A stretch of 64,000 nt of DNA from NCBI RefSeq assembly GCF_019645855.1, contig NZ_CP080999.1, positions 5,022,001 through 5,086,000 on the forward strand, written 5' to 3'. Numbering within the stretch: the stretch's first letter is position 1; each line of letters opens with the position of its first letter. The notes under the pieces are model-generated. The model had not been told where the DNA came from. It saw nothing but the letters and a program-made list of their open reading frames with translations, and did not search any database. This document shows positions 9,138-17,127 of the stretch, one piece after another. Source of the stretch: Mycobacterium malmoense. Lineage in GTDB: Bacteria > Actinomycetota > Actinomycetes > Mycobacteriales > Mycobacteriaceae. The translations under genes and the position numbers were made by a program.

Positions 9138-9527
9138 ATGCCAGTACCCATCCTGAAACAGGGCGCAATCCTCATCGCCTCGGTGCAAGCCGCGCTCACC
9201 GACTCCGACGCCGAACGCCTCCGCCACGACCTCATGGAGCGGGTCAGCCGGTTCCGCGCCCAGGGCATCATCGTCGACGTCACCGCCATCGATGTGATGG
9301 ATTCGTTCGCCGCCCGATCGCTGCGGACCATCGCACACATGACCCGGCTGCGCGGCGCGAACACCGTGATCGTGGGCCTGCAGCCGGAGGTGGCCTTTGC
9401 GATGGTCCAACTCGGTTTGGCGTTCGACGACATGAACACGGCACTGGACCTCGAAGAGGGCCTTGCCCTGCTGAATCGTCAACGGGGAGTAGGGAAATCG
9501 ACGATCGGGCGCGACGGTGGCGGATGA
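9138..9527 (+). CDS. rsbS: RsbS-type stressosome scaffold (STAS domain)
   Basis: 129-residue single STAS protein. RsbS and RsbR build the stressosome core; RsbT phosphorylates RsbS and is thereby released. The target serine is S56 in VMDSFAARSLR, matching the conserved D-S-F/I-A motif of RsbS. The segment GLQPEVAFAMVQLGL is also typical. It starts 22 bp after rsbR, and its last 11 bp overlap the GTG start of rsbT, which implies coupled translation. The C-terminal tail (115-129) is Gly/Arg-rich and not part of the fold. Confidence 0.88.
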   Translation: MPVPILKQGAILIASVQAALTDSDAERLRHDLMERVSRFRAQGIIVDVTAIDVMDSFAARSLRTIAHMTRLRGANTVIVGLQPEVAFAMVQLGLAFDDMNTALDLEEGLALLNRQRGVGKSTIGRDGGG

Positions 9528-9936
9528 CCCGCAAATTCTGGTCGTCGATATCGATAACCCCGACGACATCGTCGCTGCCCGTAAAGCAGGACATCAGCTC
9601 GCACTTGATCTCGGATTCTCGCTGACCGACGTCACCATGATCGCCACGGCGATCTCCGAGATCGCACGAAACATCACCAGCTACGCGGGCCACGGCGCCG
9701 TGCACGTCGCGGTGGCCGACCGGGAGGGCCGCAAGGCGCTGGTGGTGCGCGCGGAGGACGACGGCCCCGGCATCGCCGACATCGAGCGCGCGATGGAGGA
9801 CGGGTACTCGACCGGGCGCGGGCTGGGGATGGGCCTGCCCGGTGCCCGCCGGCTGATGGACCGCCTGGTCGTGGAGTCCGCGCTCGGCCGCGGAACGGTC
9901 ATCGAAATGTGGAAATGGGTTCCGGCTCGTGCATGA
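9517..9936 (+). CDS. rsbT: RsbT-type serine kinase (GHKL ATPase)
   Basis: 139-residue single-domain kinase of the RsbT/RsbW family. Bergerat ATP-binding motifs are intact: N box EIARNI, G1 box DDGPGI, G2 box GLGMGLPGARRLMD. RsbT phosphorylates RsbS and RsbR under stress, then binds and activates the RsbU phosphatase. The size and its place directly after rsbS favour RsbT over the anti-sigma RsbW. GTG 9517 lies inside rsbS, and the stop overlaps the next start (ATGA). Confidence 0.88.
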   Translation: MADDPQILVVDIDNPDDIVAARKAGHQLALDLGFSLTDVTMIATAISEIARNITSYAGHGAVHVAVADREGRKALVVRAEDDGPGIADIERAMEDGYSTGRGLGMGLPGARRLMDRLVVESALGRGTVIEMWKWVPARA

Positions 9937-10565
9937 GCATGCATGACGGCGGCCGGCTGGGTCCGATCGAGTGGGCAACCGCGGGTCGCCCGGTGCCCGG
10001 TGAGCACATCTGTGGTGACCAGCCGATCGCGATCGGCGTCGACGGCGACGCCGCCCTGTTCGGTGTGATGGACGGCCTTGGCCACGGTCCGGCCGCCGCA
10101 CACCCGGCGCTGCGCGCCGTCGATACGCTCAAGCAGGCCCGCGGCGAGCGGCTCGAAGTGTTGGTCCAGCTCTGCCACCGGGTGTTGACGGGGACCAGGG
10201 GCGTCGCCATGACGTTGGCGCGGGTGGATTTCGGCGCCCGCACGCTGACGTGGACCGGGGTCGGCAACGTCACCGCCAACCTGGTCGCCAAGGCCGCCGA
10301 CGGTATCCAAGTCCGGTCCACGGCGCGTCTGACCGCGGGTATCGTCGGCTATCGCATACCGGAAGTCCAGCCGGCGCAAGTGGTTTCGCTGCGCACCGGC
10401 GATCTGATCGTGATCGCCTCCGACGGCATTACTCCGGACTACGTGGACCACATCGACTTCGCCGCCCCCGCCACCGTTATCGCCGACGAGATCTTGGGTA
10501 AACACGCCAAGAAGTCCGACGACGCGATGGTGCTGACGGCGCGTCACCGGGGAGCCGCGACATGA
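9933..10565 (+). CDS. rsbX: RsbX-type PP2C phosphatase
   Basis: 210-residue SpoIIE/PP2C-like phosphatase without extra domains. In Bacillus, RsbX removes phosphate from RsbS and RsbR and resets the stressosome. Metal-binding motifs are ICGD, MDGLGHG, ASDGI and KSDDAMV. I chose ATG 9933, which overlaps the rsbT stop as ATGA; an ATG at 9909 in the same frame would overlap by 28 bp. The stop overlaps the start of the next gene, again as ATGA. Confidence 0.85.
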   Translation: MSMHDGGRLGPIEWATAGRPVPGEHICGDQPIAIGVDGDAALFGVMDGLGHGPAAAHPALRAVDTLKQARGERLEVLVQLCHRVLTGTRGVAMTLARVDFGARTLTWTGVGNVTANLVAKAADGIQVRSTARLTAGIVGYRIPEVQPAQVVSLRTGDLIVIASDGITPDYVDHIDFAAPATVIADEILGKHAKKSDDAMVLTARHRGAAT

Positions 10566-12775
10566 CCGACACCGACGACTTTCACGCCGAATACGACATC
10601 GCGCTGCACGCATATTTGGAGGCACGCGACGAGGACAGCCTGGCGGTCGGCCATGAGCTGGGGCGACGCGCCTTGCAAGAGCGAATCAGCATGCTCGACA
10701 TCGTCGAGCACCATTTCCGCCGGGTCCAAGGGCTCGCGCAGAACCACCCCGTCGACAGGCCGGCCGCACTGGAATTCCTGTTGCAGACGCTAGCCCCGCT
10801 CGACGTCGCAACCCGGGGGTTCCTCGACGGCACCAGGCGTTACGCCGAACAACGGGCCCGCGCCGAGGATCTCGCCGACCGCGACAAGTTCCGCACCGCG
10901 CTGGTGAATTCCTTGCAGGAAGGGTTCTTCGTCGCCGATCACGAGGGCGCGGTGGTCGAAATGAACAACGCCTTCATCGAGATCCTTGGCTATCCCACCG
11001 AGAGCCTGCCGTATCGCTGGCCCCATCCGTGGTTGGTCGACAAGAAGACGGCGCGTCAACAAATATCCCGGGTTTTGAGCCACGGCAGCACCGAATACGA
11101 AACGCCGATCCGGCATCGAGATGGCCACCTCGCCTGGGTCACGGTGAGCATCAACGCGGTCCAGGAGACCGGCACCGACCGAGACGTCTACGTGGGGACG
11201 ATCCGGGACATCACCGCGGAACGGGCATTCGCCGCCCGGGAAAGCGCAGTGCTACGGCTGGCCACGGCGGTGGCCGTCGCCAAGAGCGTCGCGGAGCTGC
11301 TGTCCATCACCCTCGACGAATGCCGGACGGCGATCGATATCCAGCGCGTGGTCGCCGTCTCATGGCCGAACGGGGACAGCGAACCGACCGTCCAGGCGGC
11401 GGGCGAGTCCTGCGAGTCGACGTGGCGCGGACTTGATCCGTGGCTGCGCAACACGTTTCAGGACGCGCGCCACCAGCTGCCGCTGACGGCGAAGACGGTC
11501 GAGCGGCCCGACAATCCCGGCAAGGCGCAGGGATTGATCGCGGTGCTCTCCGGCACGGGAGACCTCGCGCTGTGGTTGGAGCTGCGCTCCCCCCGCTGGG
11601 TCAGCGCGGAGGACCGGCTGCTGGTCACGGTGCTCATCGGTCACCTCAGCCTGGCCATGCAGCACGTGCGCCAGTTCGAGAGCGCCCGGGAGACGTCGCT
11701 GACCTTGCAGCGCGCGATGCTGCCGCCGGTGCAGCCGCCGCCGGGCTTTGCCGTGTGCTACGAACCGGCCGTCCCGCCGTTGGAGATCGGGGGCGACTGG
11801 TATGACGTGCTGCCGATCGGGGATAACCGCATGGGCATCGTCGTCGGCGACTGCGTGGGCCGTGGTCTGCCGGCAGCCGCGATCATGGGTCAGCTGCGCA
11901 GCTCGGCGCGCGCGCTGCTGATCAACGGCGCCCAGCCCGCGCTGGTGCTCGAGCAACTCGACTCGGCCGCGTCGCTGATTCCGAACGCATACTGCACAAC
12001 GGTTTTCCTGGCGATCCTGGACACCGAATCCGGTGTCCTGCAATACAGCAACGCCGGCCACATGCCCGCCGTGGTCGCCGGTCCCGAGCCCGGGCAGACG
12101 ACCATGCTGACCGACGCCGCGTCGGTGCCGCTGGCGGTCCGCCGAGACGAACCGCGCCCGCAGGGCTCCCGGGTGCTGCCGCCGGGCTCGACGCTGATGC
12201 TCTTCACCGACGGCCTGGTGGAACGCAAACACGAGTCGATTGACGACGGAATCGCCCGCGCCGCAAGCTTTTTGATGCAGACGATGAAGCTGCCCCTGGA
12301 CGCGGTCGCGGACGCGGTGCTCGGCAAGCTGGCCCCGGCGGGCGGGTATGACGACGACGTCGCGATGGTGATCTACCGGCACCGGCCGTCGCTGCTTCGA
12401 ATCGAAACCAAAGCCACCGCAGACCAATTGGCCAACATCCGGCATCGGCTGACCGCGTGGCTGCGCGTCGCCGATGTGCCCGATGCGTTGAACGCCGACG
12501 TCGTGCTGGTCGTCAACGAAGCGTGCACCAACTGCGTCGAACACGCATACCGCGGGCACCGCGTCGGGACGATGCTGCTCGAAGCCCGCATCGCTGACGG
12601 CGAAGTCCGGGCACGAGTCGCCGACTCCGGTTCGTGGAAGACACCGGCCGCCAACCCGGGCAACGGTGGACGGGGCCTGGTGCTGATGAGGGCGCTCAGC
12701 GATGCGATGGAGCTCGACACCACCCAAACCGGCACCACGGTGGACATCGGCTTCCGGATACCGGCCGAGACGTGA
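10562..12775 (+). CDS. rsbU: RsbU-like phosphatase fused to an RsbW-like kinase (RsbU_N-PAS-GAF-PP2C-HATPase)
   Basis: 737-residue multidomain protein. Residues 1-95 resemble the N-terminal RsbT-binding domain of RsbU; about 105-222 is a PAS domain (GFFVADHEGAVVEMNNAF to GTIRDITAER); about 225-370 is GAF-like. The PP2C/SpoIIE domain (385-605) has GGDWYD (Asp 412), GDCVGRG (430), FTDG (550) and DDDV. The C-terminal GHKL kinase (612-735) has N box NEACTNCVEHAY and G2 box GNGGRGLVLM. One polypeptide thus pairs phosphatase and anti-sigma-kinase functions, like Rv1364c but without a terminal STAS domain. The likely STAS substrate is RsfB, encoded divergently (inference). Confidence 0.85.
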   Translation: MTDTDDFHAEYDIALHAYLEARDEDSLAVGHELGRRALQERISMLDIVEHHFRRVQGLAQNHPVDRPAALEFLLQTLAPLDVATRGFLDGTRRYAEQRARAEDLADRDKFRTALVNSLQEGFFVADHEGAVVEMNNAFIEILGYPTESLPYRWPHPWLVDKKTARQQISRVLSHGSTEYETPIRHRDGHLAWVTVSINAVQETGTDRDVYVGTIRDITAERAFAARESAVLRLATAVAVAKSVAELLSITLDECRTAIDIQRVVAVSWPNGDSEPTVQAAGESCESTWRGLDPWLRNTFQDARHQLPLTAKTVERPDNPGKAQGLIAVLSGTGDLALWLELRSPRWVSAEDRLLVTVLIGHLSLAMQHVRQFESARETSLTLQRAMLPPVQPPPGFAVCYEPAVPPLEIGGDWYDVLPIGDNRMGIVVGDCVGRGLPAAAIMGQLRSSARALLINGAQPALVLEQLDSAASLIPNAYCTTVFLAILDTESGVLQYSNAGHMPAVVAGPEPGQTTMLTDAASVPLAVRRDEPRPQGSRVLPPGSTLMLFTDGLVERKHESIDDGIARAASFLMQTMKLPLDAVADAVLGKLAPAGGYDDDVAMVIYRHRPSLLRIETKATADQLANIRHRLTAWLRVADVPDALNADVVLVVNEACTNCVEHAYRGHRVGTMLLEARIADGEVRARVADSGSWKTPAANPGNGGRGLVLMRALSDAMELDTTQTGTTVDIGFRIPAET

Positions 12776-12829
12776 CCGCTTCGTTTCCGGGCACCGTTTG
12801 CCGGGCCCGGTTTGCGGGTAGTCATCGGC

Positions 12830-13849
12830 GTGACTCGCGCATCGATCTCGGCCGAACCGGCCCTACCGGAGGCATACGGACCGCTGTCGACGGCCGTCCG
12901 TCGTGCCTTGACGGGACCGCCCTCCCGTGACCACCTCGCGCGCATCGGCGCGTCCGTCCGCGACTCCGACCCCTACGGTCTGGACCTACAGCTCGCATTG
13001 TGCATGTGCTACGAGCTGCACTACCGGGGCTTTGCGGGCGTCGACCCGGACTGGGAGTGGAACCCCGCGCTGCTGCACCTGCGCGCCGAACTGGAACGCG
13101 TCTTCTTGGCGGGCATACGCCGCGACGTTGGTCCCGTCGAACCCGGCCAGACGTCGGCGGCCGAAATGGAAGCGCTTTCGATGGAGCCCGCCGACGGCAC
13201 CGGCCCGTCGTACTACCTGCGCGACACCGGAAGCTGGCAGCACATGCGCGAATACTTCGTGCACCGATCGCTGTATCACCTCAAGGAGGGCGACCCGCAC
13301 GCGTGGGCGATCCCACGCCTGATGGGCACCGCCAAGGCGGCCTTCGTGGCGGTCGAGTTCGACGAGTACGGCGCCGGGCAGGGTCCGCGGCTGCACCAGC
13401 AGCTCTTCGCCGATCTCTTGGCGGCGGCCGGCTTGGATGCGACGTATCTCGGTTACCTCGAGACCGTTCCGGCCGAGTCGTTGGCGGTGGTGAATCTCAT
13501 GTCGCTGTTCGGGCTGCACCGCTCGTTGCGCGGCGCGACGATCGGACACTTCGCGGCGACGGAGATCACCTCGCCGCCGGGCTCCCGGCGGATGGTCCAG
13601 GCGCTGCAGCGGATGGAGGCACCGCCGGCCTGCGCCGGCTTCTATAGGGAGCACGTCGAGGCCGACGCGGTGCACGAACAAGTCGTGCGCATCGACGTCG
13701 TCGCCGACATGGTCGCCCGTGAACCGCACCTCGACTCGGACGTCGTTTTCGGGATGCGCGCCCACGCCGCGGTCGAAAACCGTTTGGCGGACAAACTCAT
13801 GGAGTCGTGGCAGCGGGGTCAGACGTCGTTGCGGAGTCCGCTGGATTAG
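12830..13849 (+). CDS. Iron-containing redox enzyme (heme-oxygenase-like diiron family)
   Basis: About 339 residues. The sequence matches the actinobacterial iron-containing redox enzyme family with a heme-oxygenase-like fold: EYFVHRSLYHLKEGDPHAWAIPRL, EFDEYGAG, HFAATE and REHVEADAVHE give a set of His and Glu residues spaced for a dinuclear iron site. Substrate unknown. I favour GTG 12830; an in-frame TTG at 12812 is possible, and neither has a good ribosome site. It follows rsbU by 54 bp and may be co-transcribed. Its last 53 bp overlap the convergent CDSH-family gene on the other strand. Confidence 0.8.
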   Translation: MTRASISAEPALPEAYGPLSTAVRRALTGPPSRDHLARIGASVRDSDPYGLDLQLALCMCYELHYRGFAGVDPDWEWNPALLHLRAELERVFLAGIRRDVGPVEPGQTSAAEMEALSMEPADGTGPSYYLRDTGSWQHMREYFVHRSLYHLKEGDPHAWAIPRLMGTAKAAFVAVEFDEYGAGQGPRLHQQLFADLLAAAGLDATYLGYLETVPAESLAVVNLMSLFGLHRSLRGATIGHFAATEITSPPGSRRMVQALQRMEAPPACAGFYREHVEADAVHEQVVRIDVVADMVAREPHLDSDVVFGMRAHAAVENRLADKLMESWQRGQTSLRSPLD

Positions 13850-14027
13850 CGGCCCGGCATCGCCGATGGCTGGTGTCGCACAACGGATAAGCGTTGCTGC
13901 GCCGGCAGGCGCAGATCGCCACCATGAACCGGTCAGACTCGATGATTTCGCCGCCGGGCGTCTCGATGCGCACCGGTCCGGACACCAGGATTGGGCCGCC
14001 CGCCACCACCCGTACCCGCGTGGTCAT
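13797..14027 (-). CDS. CDGSH iron-sulfur domain protein
   Basis: 76-residue protein with a CDGSH-type [2Fe-2S] site of three Cys and one His: C39-x-C41-x2-S44-x3-P48-x-C50-D-T-S-H54. The canonical CDGSH tetrad is thus CDTSH here. Such proteins act as redox or cluster-transfer factors. ATG 14027 overlaps the stop of the upstream methyltransferase as ATGA, fixing the start. The 3' end overlaps the diiron gene by 53 bp tail to tail. Adjacent CDGSH, diiron and methyltransferase genes recur in mycobacteria (from memory), suggesting a shared pathway. Confidence 0.87.
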   Translation of the reverse strand: MTTRVRVVAGGPILVSGPVRIETPGGEIIESDRFMVAICACRRSNAYPLCDTSHRRCRAANPADSATTSDPAATTP

Positions 14028-14713
14028 GGCTTGTCCGCCCGTATCACAACGAGTTCCTCCTGCCGGCGTCCCCGGGGGATCCGGCCGGTTTCTTCCAACC
14101 AGCGCGCCCGCCCCGACATGACGGGCCCGAAGGGAATCCACTTGGAGGCAATGACTTTTGCGTCCAAGCCCGTCGATCTCAAACATGCCAGCGACCGCTG
14201 GACACCGGCCAGTGCGGAGTGCACGAGCAACAGGGATCCACCGTCGCGCAACAGGTTTGATGCCGACGCACACAGCGGATCCAGCACCAGGCGGCCGTCG
14301 GGGCCGGCGTTCCACGCCCACGACGGGCCGGCGGTTGAACACATCGGCTCGATGTCACCGCCGGGTGGGGTCGGGACGTAAGGCGGATTGGCCACCACCA
14401 CGTCGAACGGCGGACAGCCGAGGGCCCCCACCCACGATCCCTCACGGATGTCGACCGCCACACCGGCCAGGGCGGCGTTGCCGCGAGAGCACCGCACCGC
14501 GTGCGGACAGATGTCGAAGGCGGTGACGCTGGCACAACCCATTTCGGCCGCGGCGATCGCGACGAATCCGCTGCCCGTACAGAGGTCGAGAACCCGCCGG
14601 CCCGGGATGAGCGCCGTGTGATGCATCGCGTCGACAAGCAATCGGGAATCTTCTTGCGGCTGATACACGTTATGGGCGGCCGAGACGGCGGGCTCCGGAT
14701 AGGTGGTGGTCAA
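14024..14713 (-). CDS. HemK2/MTQ2-like SAM-dependent methyltransferase
   Basis: 229-residue class I methyltransferase. Motif I is VLDLCTGSGFVAIAAA, and the catalytic NPPY tetrapeptide (VVANPPYVPTPPGGD) places it among N-methyltransferases acting on Gln, Asn or adenine, closest in layout to HemK2/MTQ2. The start is TTG 14713 with a weak AAGG upstream. The stop overlaps the CDGSH start, so the two are translationally coupled. The substrate is not deducible; a release-factor role is only one possibility. Confidence 0.82.
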   Translation of the reverse strand: MTTTYPEPAVSAAHNVYQPQEDSRLLVDAMHHTALIPGRRVLDLCTGSGFVAIAAAEMGCASVTAFDICPHAVRCSRGNAALAGVAVDIREGSWVGALGCPPFDVVVANPPYVPTPPGGDIEPMCSTAGPSWAWNAGPDGRLVLDPLCASASNLLRDGGSLLLVHSALAGVQRSLACLRSTGLDAKVIASKWIPFGPVMSGRARWLEETGRIPRGRRQEELVVIRADKP

Positions 14714-14822
14714 CGTGGGCCTTTCGATAAGCCTTTTCCAGGATCGCCGTGGCGATCACGGCCTGACCTGTGTAATGCCCGCAAATCCGTGCCTTAAAAC
14801 GAATCGGCAACGCTACGGGCGG

Positions 14823-15377
14823 CTATCCCGTGGTGGCGTGGGCGAACTGTTTGACGATCGTCGAGCAGAACGCCGGGAGGTCCGACGGTGAGCGACTGGT
14901 GATCAGATTGCCGTCGACCACGACCTCTTCGTCGAGGACGTGGGCGCCCGCGTTGCGAAGGTCGGTGCGGATGCTCGGGTACGAGGTCAGCGTTCGTCCC
15001 GCCGCCACGCCGGCCTCCACCAGGGTCCAGGGACCGTGACAGATTGCGGCAACCGGCTTTCCGGAGTCGACGAAGTCGCGCACGAACGAGACGGCCGACT
15101 TGTCCAGACGGAGCTTGTCCGGGTTCACCGTCCCACCGGGAAGCACGAGGCCGTCGAATTCATCTACGGACGCGTCCGACACCGCGCGGTCGACGGCAAA
15201 TGCCCCGGCCGGCTCGAGATCGTGGTTGCGGGCCTGGATTTCGCCGGCCTTCAGCGACAGCACCTCGACCTGGGCGCCGGCCTGCTTGAGCGCCGCGCGA
15301 GGTTGTTCGAGCTCTACCTTCTCCACGCCGTCCGCCGCCAGGATCGCAATCCTCTTGCCTTGCAATTCGTTTGACAT
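14823..15377 (-). CDS. PfpI/DJ-1 family protein (putative deglycase or protease)
   Basis: 184-residue type 1 glutamine-amidotransferase-like protein. The nucleophile elbow is AICHGPW with C113 followed by H114, and the conserved acid lies in DGVEKVELE near residue 20, as in YhbO/PfpI stress proteins. Members are described as deglycases of glyoxal-modified proteins or as intracellular proteases; the exact activity here is uncertain. ATG 15377 has GAAGGGAG upstream. It sits 34 bp after the F420 oxidoreductase gene on the same strand, a likely two-gene unit. Confidence 0.87.
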   Translation of the reverse strand: MSNELQGKRIAILAADGVEKVELEQPRAALKQAGAQVEVLSLKAGEIQARNHDLEPAGAFAVDRAVSDASVDEFDGLVLPGGTVNPDKLRLDKSAVSFVRDFVDSGKPVAAICHGPWTLVEAGVAAGRTLTSYPSIRTDLRNAGAHVLDEEVVVDGNLITSRSPSDLPAFCSTIVKQFAHATTG

Positions 15378-15411
15378 CCCGGTACTCCCTTCATGAGTTT
15401 TCATGGTGCGA

Positions 15412-16398
15412 TCAGCCGGACGCGTCCCGCAGCGCATCGAGCAAGGGCTGGGCGGCCTCCTTGAGGAAAAGGTCCTGCGCCTGTCCACCGATCTGCACGA
15501 GCGCGATATCGGTGAACCCGGCCTCCCAGTACGGCCGGACGGCATCGACGATCGCATCCAGGTCCGGGCCGCAGGGGATGCTCTCGGCGACGTCCTCGGG
15601 CCGCACGAATTGGGTCGCGCCGGCGAAACCGGCCGGCGTCGGCAGGTCGGCGTTGACCTTCCAACCGCCGGCGAACCAGCGGAACTGGTCGTGCGCGCGC
15701 TCGACGGCGGCCTCGCGGTCGAGATCCCAGCACACCGGTATCTGCCCGACCACCCGTCCGCCGCCGGCCAGATTGGCGGCCTGGCGAGCGGCGTGCCACT
15801 CGCGGACGAGTTCTCCGTTGGGCTCCACGGCGACCAGGTGATCGGCCAGCTTCGCAAACCTGTCGACAGCCTTTGTCCCGCCCATCGCCACCGCGATGCC
15901 GACCGGGACGTCGGGCACGTCCCACAGGCGCGCCGAATCCACCTGGAAGTAGTCGCCGCGCCAGTTCACCAGTTGGCCGCCGAACAGCTCGCGGATGATC
16001 TTGATGGCTTCGCGCAGCATGTCCTGCCGCCGCTCGACCGCCGGCCAGCCCCTGCCGACGACGTGTTCGTTGAGGTTCTCGCCGCTGCCCAAACCGAGGG
16101 TGAACCTGCCGTCGGACAGGATCTGCACGGTGGCGGCCTGCTGCGCGACGATCGCGGGGTGGTACCGCATCGTCGGGCACGTCACATAGGTGTACAGGTC
16201 CACCCGTTCGGTGGCGTGGGCCACGGCACCGAGCACCGCCCAGGCGTTGGGTGCGTGTCCCTGCGACGCCAGCCACGGCGAGAAGTGGTCGCTGCACACC
16301 TCGAAGTCGAACCCGCGCTCTTCGGCGGAAACCGCATACCGCACAAGGTCTTTGGGTCCACTCTGTTCGGTCATCAGAGTGTAGCCAAAATTTGTCAT
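15412..16398 (-). CDS. LLM-class F420-dependent oxidoreductase (TIGR03557-like)
   Basis: 328-residue luciferase-like TIM-barrel enzyme of the F420-dependent G6PDH-like subgroup. Diagnostic segments are MTNFGYTLMTEQSGPKDLV, EERGFDFEVCSDHFSPW, THxxVTCPTxRYHPAI and LGLGSGENLNEH. These enzymes oxidise small alcohols, sugars or xenobiotics with coenzyme F420; the substrate here is unknown. The full length and start agree with the family. Probably co-transcribed with the downstream PfpI gene. Confidence 0.88.
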   Translation of the reverse strand: MTNFGYTLMTEQSGPKDLVRYAVSAEERGFDFEVCSDHFSPWLASQGHAPNAWAVLGAVAHATERVDLYTYVTCPTMRYHPAIVAQQAATVQILSDGRFTLGLGSGENLNEHVVGRGWPAVERRQDMLREAIKIIRELFGGQLVNWRGDYFQVDSARLWDVPDVPVGIAVAMGGTKAVDRFAKLADHLVAVEPNGELVREWHAARQAANLAGGGRVVGQIPVCWDLDREAAVERAHDQFRWFAGGWKVNADLPTPAGFAGATQFVRPEDVAESIPCGPDLDAIVDAVRPYWEAGFTDIALVQIGGQAQDLFLKEAAQPLLDALRDASG

Positions 16399-16418
16399 GC
16401 GGTTCTGGGTACCCGCCC

Positions 16419-16486
16419 GGCTCGCCAGCGTAACGCCAGTGCGAAAAATCGAACCGCGAATCGCAGCGGCGTTACGCTCGCGAGCC
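16419..16486. repeat. Imperfect 19-bp inverted repeat (palindromic element)
   Basis: The arms 16419-16437 and 16468-16486 are reverse complements at 18 of 19 positions (core AGCGTAACGCC / GGCGTTACGCT), separated by a 30-bp AT-richer loop. It lies between two genes on the minus strand. It could act as a terminator for yqeY or be a member of a dispersed palindrome family. Confidence 0.7.
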
Positions 16487-16538
16487 CGCCCGAGGTCCGC
16501 GGGATGCGCTCGGGTGCGGCGCGATTGCTGGGCGGACG

Positions 16539-17003
16539 CTAAAGACGCTCTTTGACCACCGCGGACAACCGGGCGCCGTCGGCCTTGCCGGCCGCGATGG
16601 CGGTGGCGGCTTTCATCACCAGTCCCATCTGCTTCATGCCCGGCCGTTCCCCGAGCTGCTCGGCGACCTGGGCGATCGCGGTGTCGGCGACGTCGGCCAG
16701 CTCCGCCTCGGTGAGCGGCGTGGGCAGGTATTCGTCGATGATCCGCGCCTCGGCGTGCTCGTTGGCGGCGAGCTCACCGCGGCCGTTTTGGGTGTAGATC
16801 TCGGCCGACTCACCGCGCTTTCGCGATTCCCGCGCCAGCACCTTGATGATTTCGTCGTCGGAGAGCTCGCGCGCCTGCTTGCCGGAGACCTCCTCGGTCT
16901 GGAGCGCGGCGAGCAGCATGCGCAAAGTCGCGGTTCGCAACTTATCCTGGGTCTTCATCGCCTGGGTCAGGTCCGCCCGGATCCGGGATTTCAGTTCCGC
17001 CAT
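16539..17003 (-). CDS. GatB/YqeY domain protein
   Basis: 154-residue YqeY-family protein, equivalent to Rv3688c. It starts MAELKSRIRADLTQAMK at ATG 17003; the longer frame has no family match before this Met. The helical tail domain ends GMKQMGLVMKAATAIAAGKADGARLSAVVKERL, as in tRNA amidotransferase GatB tails. Its role is poorly defined and it probably binds tRNA or acts near amidotransferases. Divergent from the membrane operon starting at 17128. Confidence 0.9.
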   Translation of the reverse strand: MAELKSRIRADLTQAMKTQDKLRTATLRMLLAALQTEEVSGKQARELSDDEIIKVLARESRKRGESAEIYTQNGRGELAANEHAEARIIDEYLPTPLTEAELADVADTAIAQVAEQLGERPGMKQMGLVMKAATAIAAGKADGARLSAVVKERL

Positions 17004-17127
17004 GCCTGAGACGCTACGCGCCGGGACACCGGTCAACGTTGAGAAATGCCGGGACCGCCGACAGGATGGATGCCATGACGAACAACCGGCCCGGCCGCAG
17101 AGCTGGTTTTGAAGGCCGCTGCGCACG

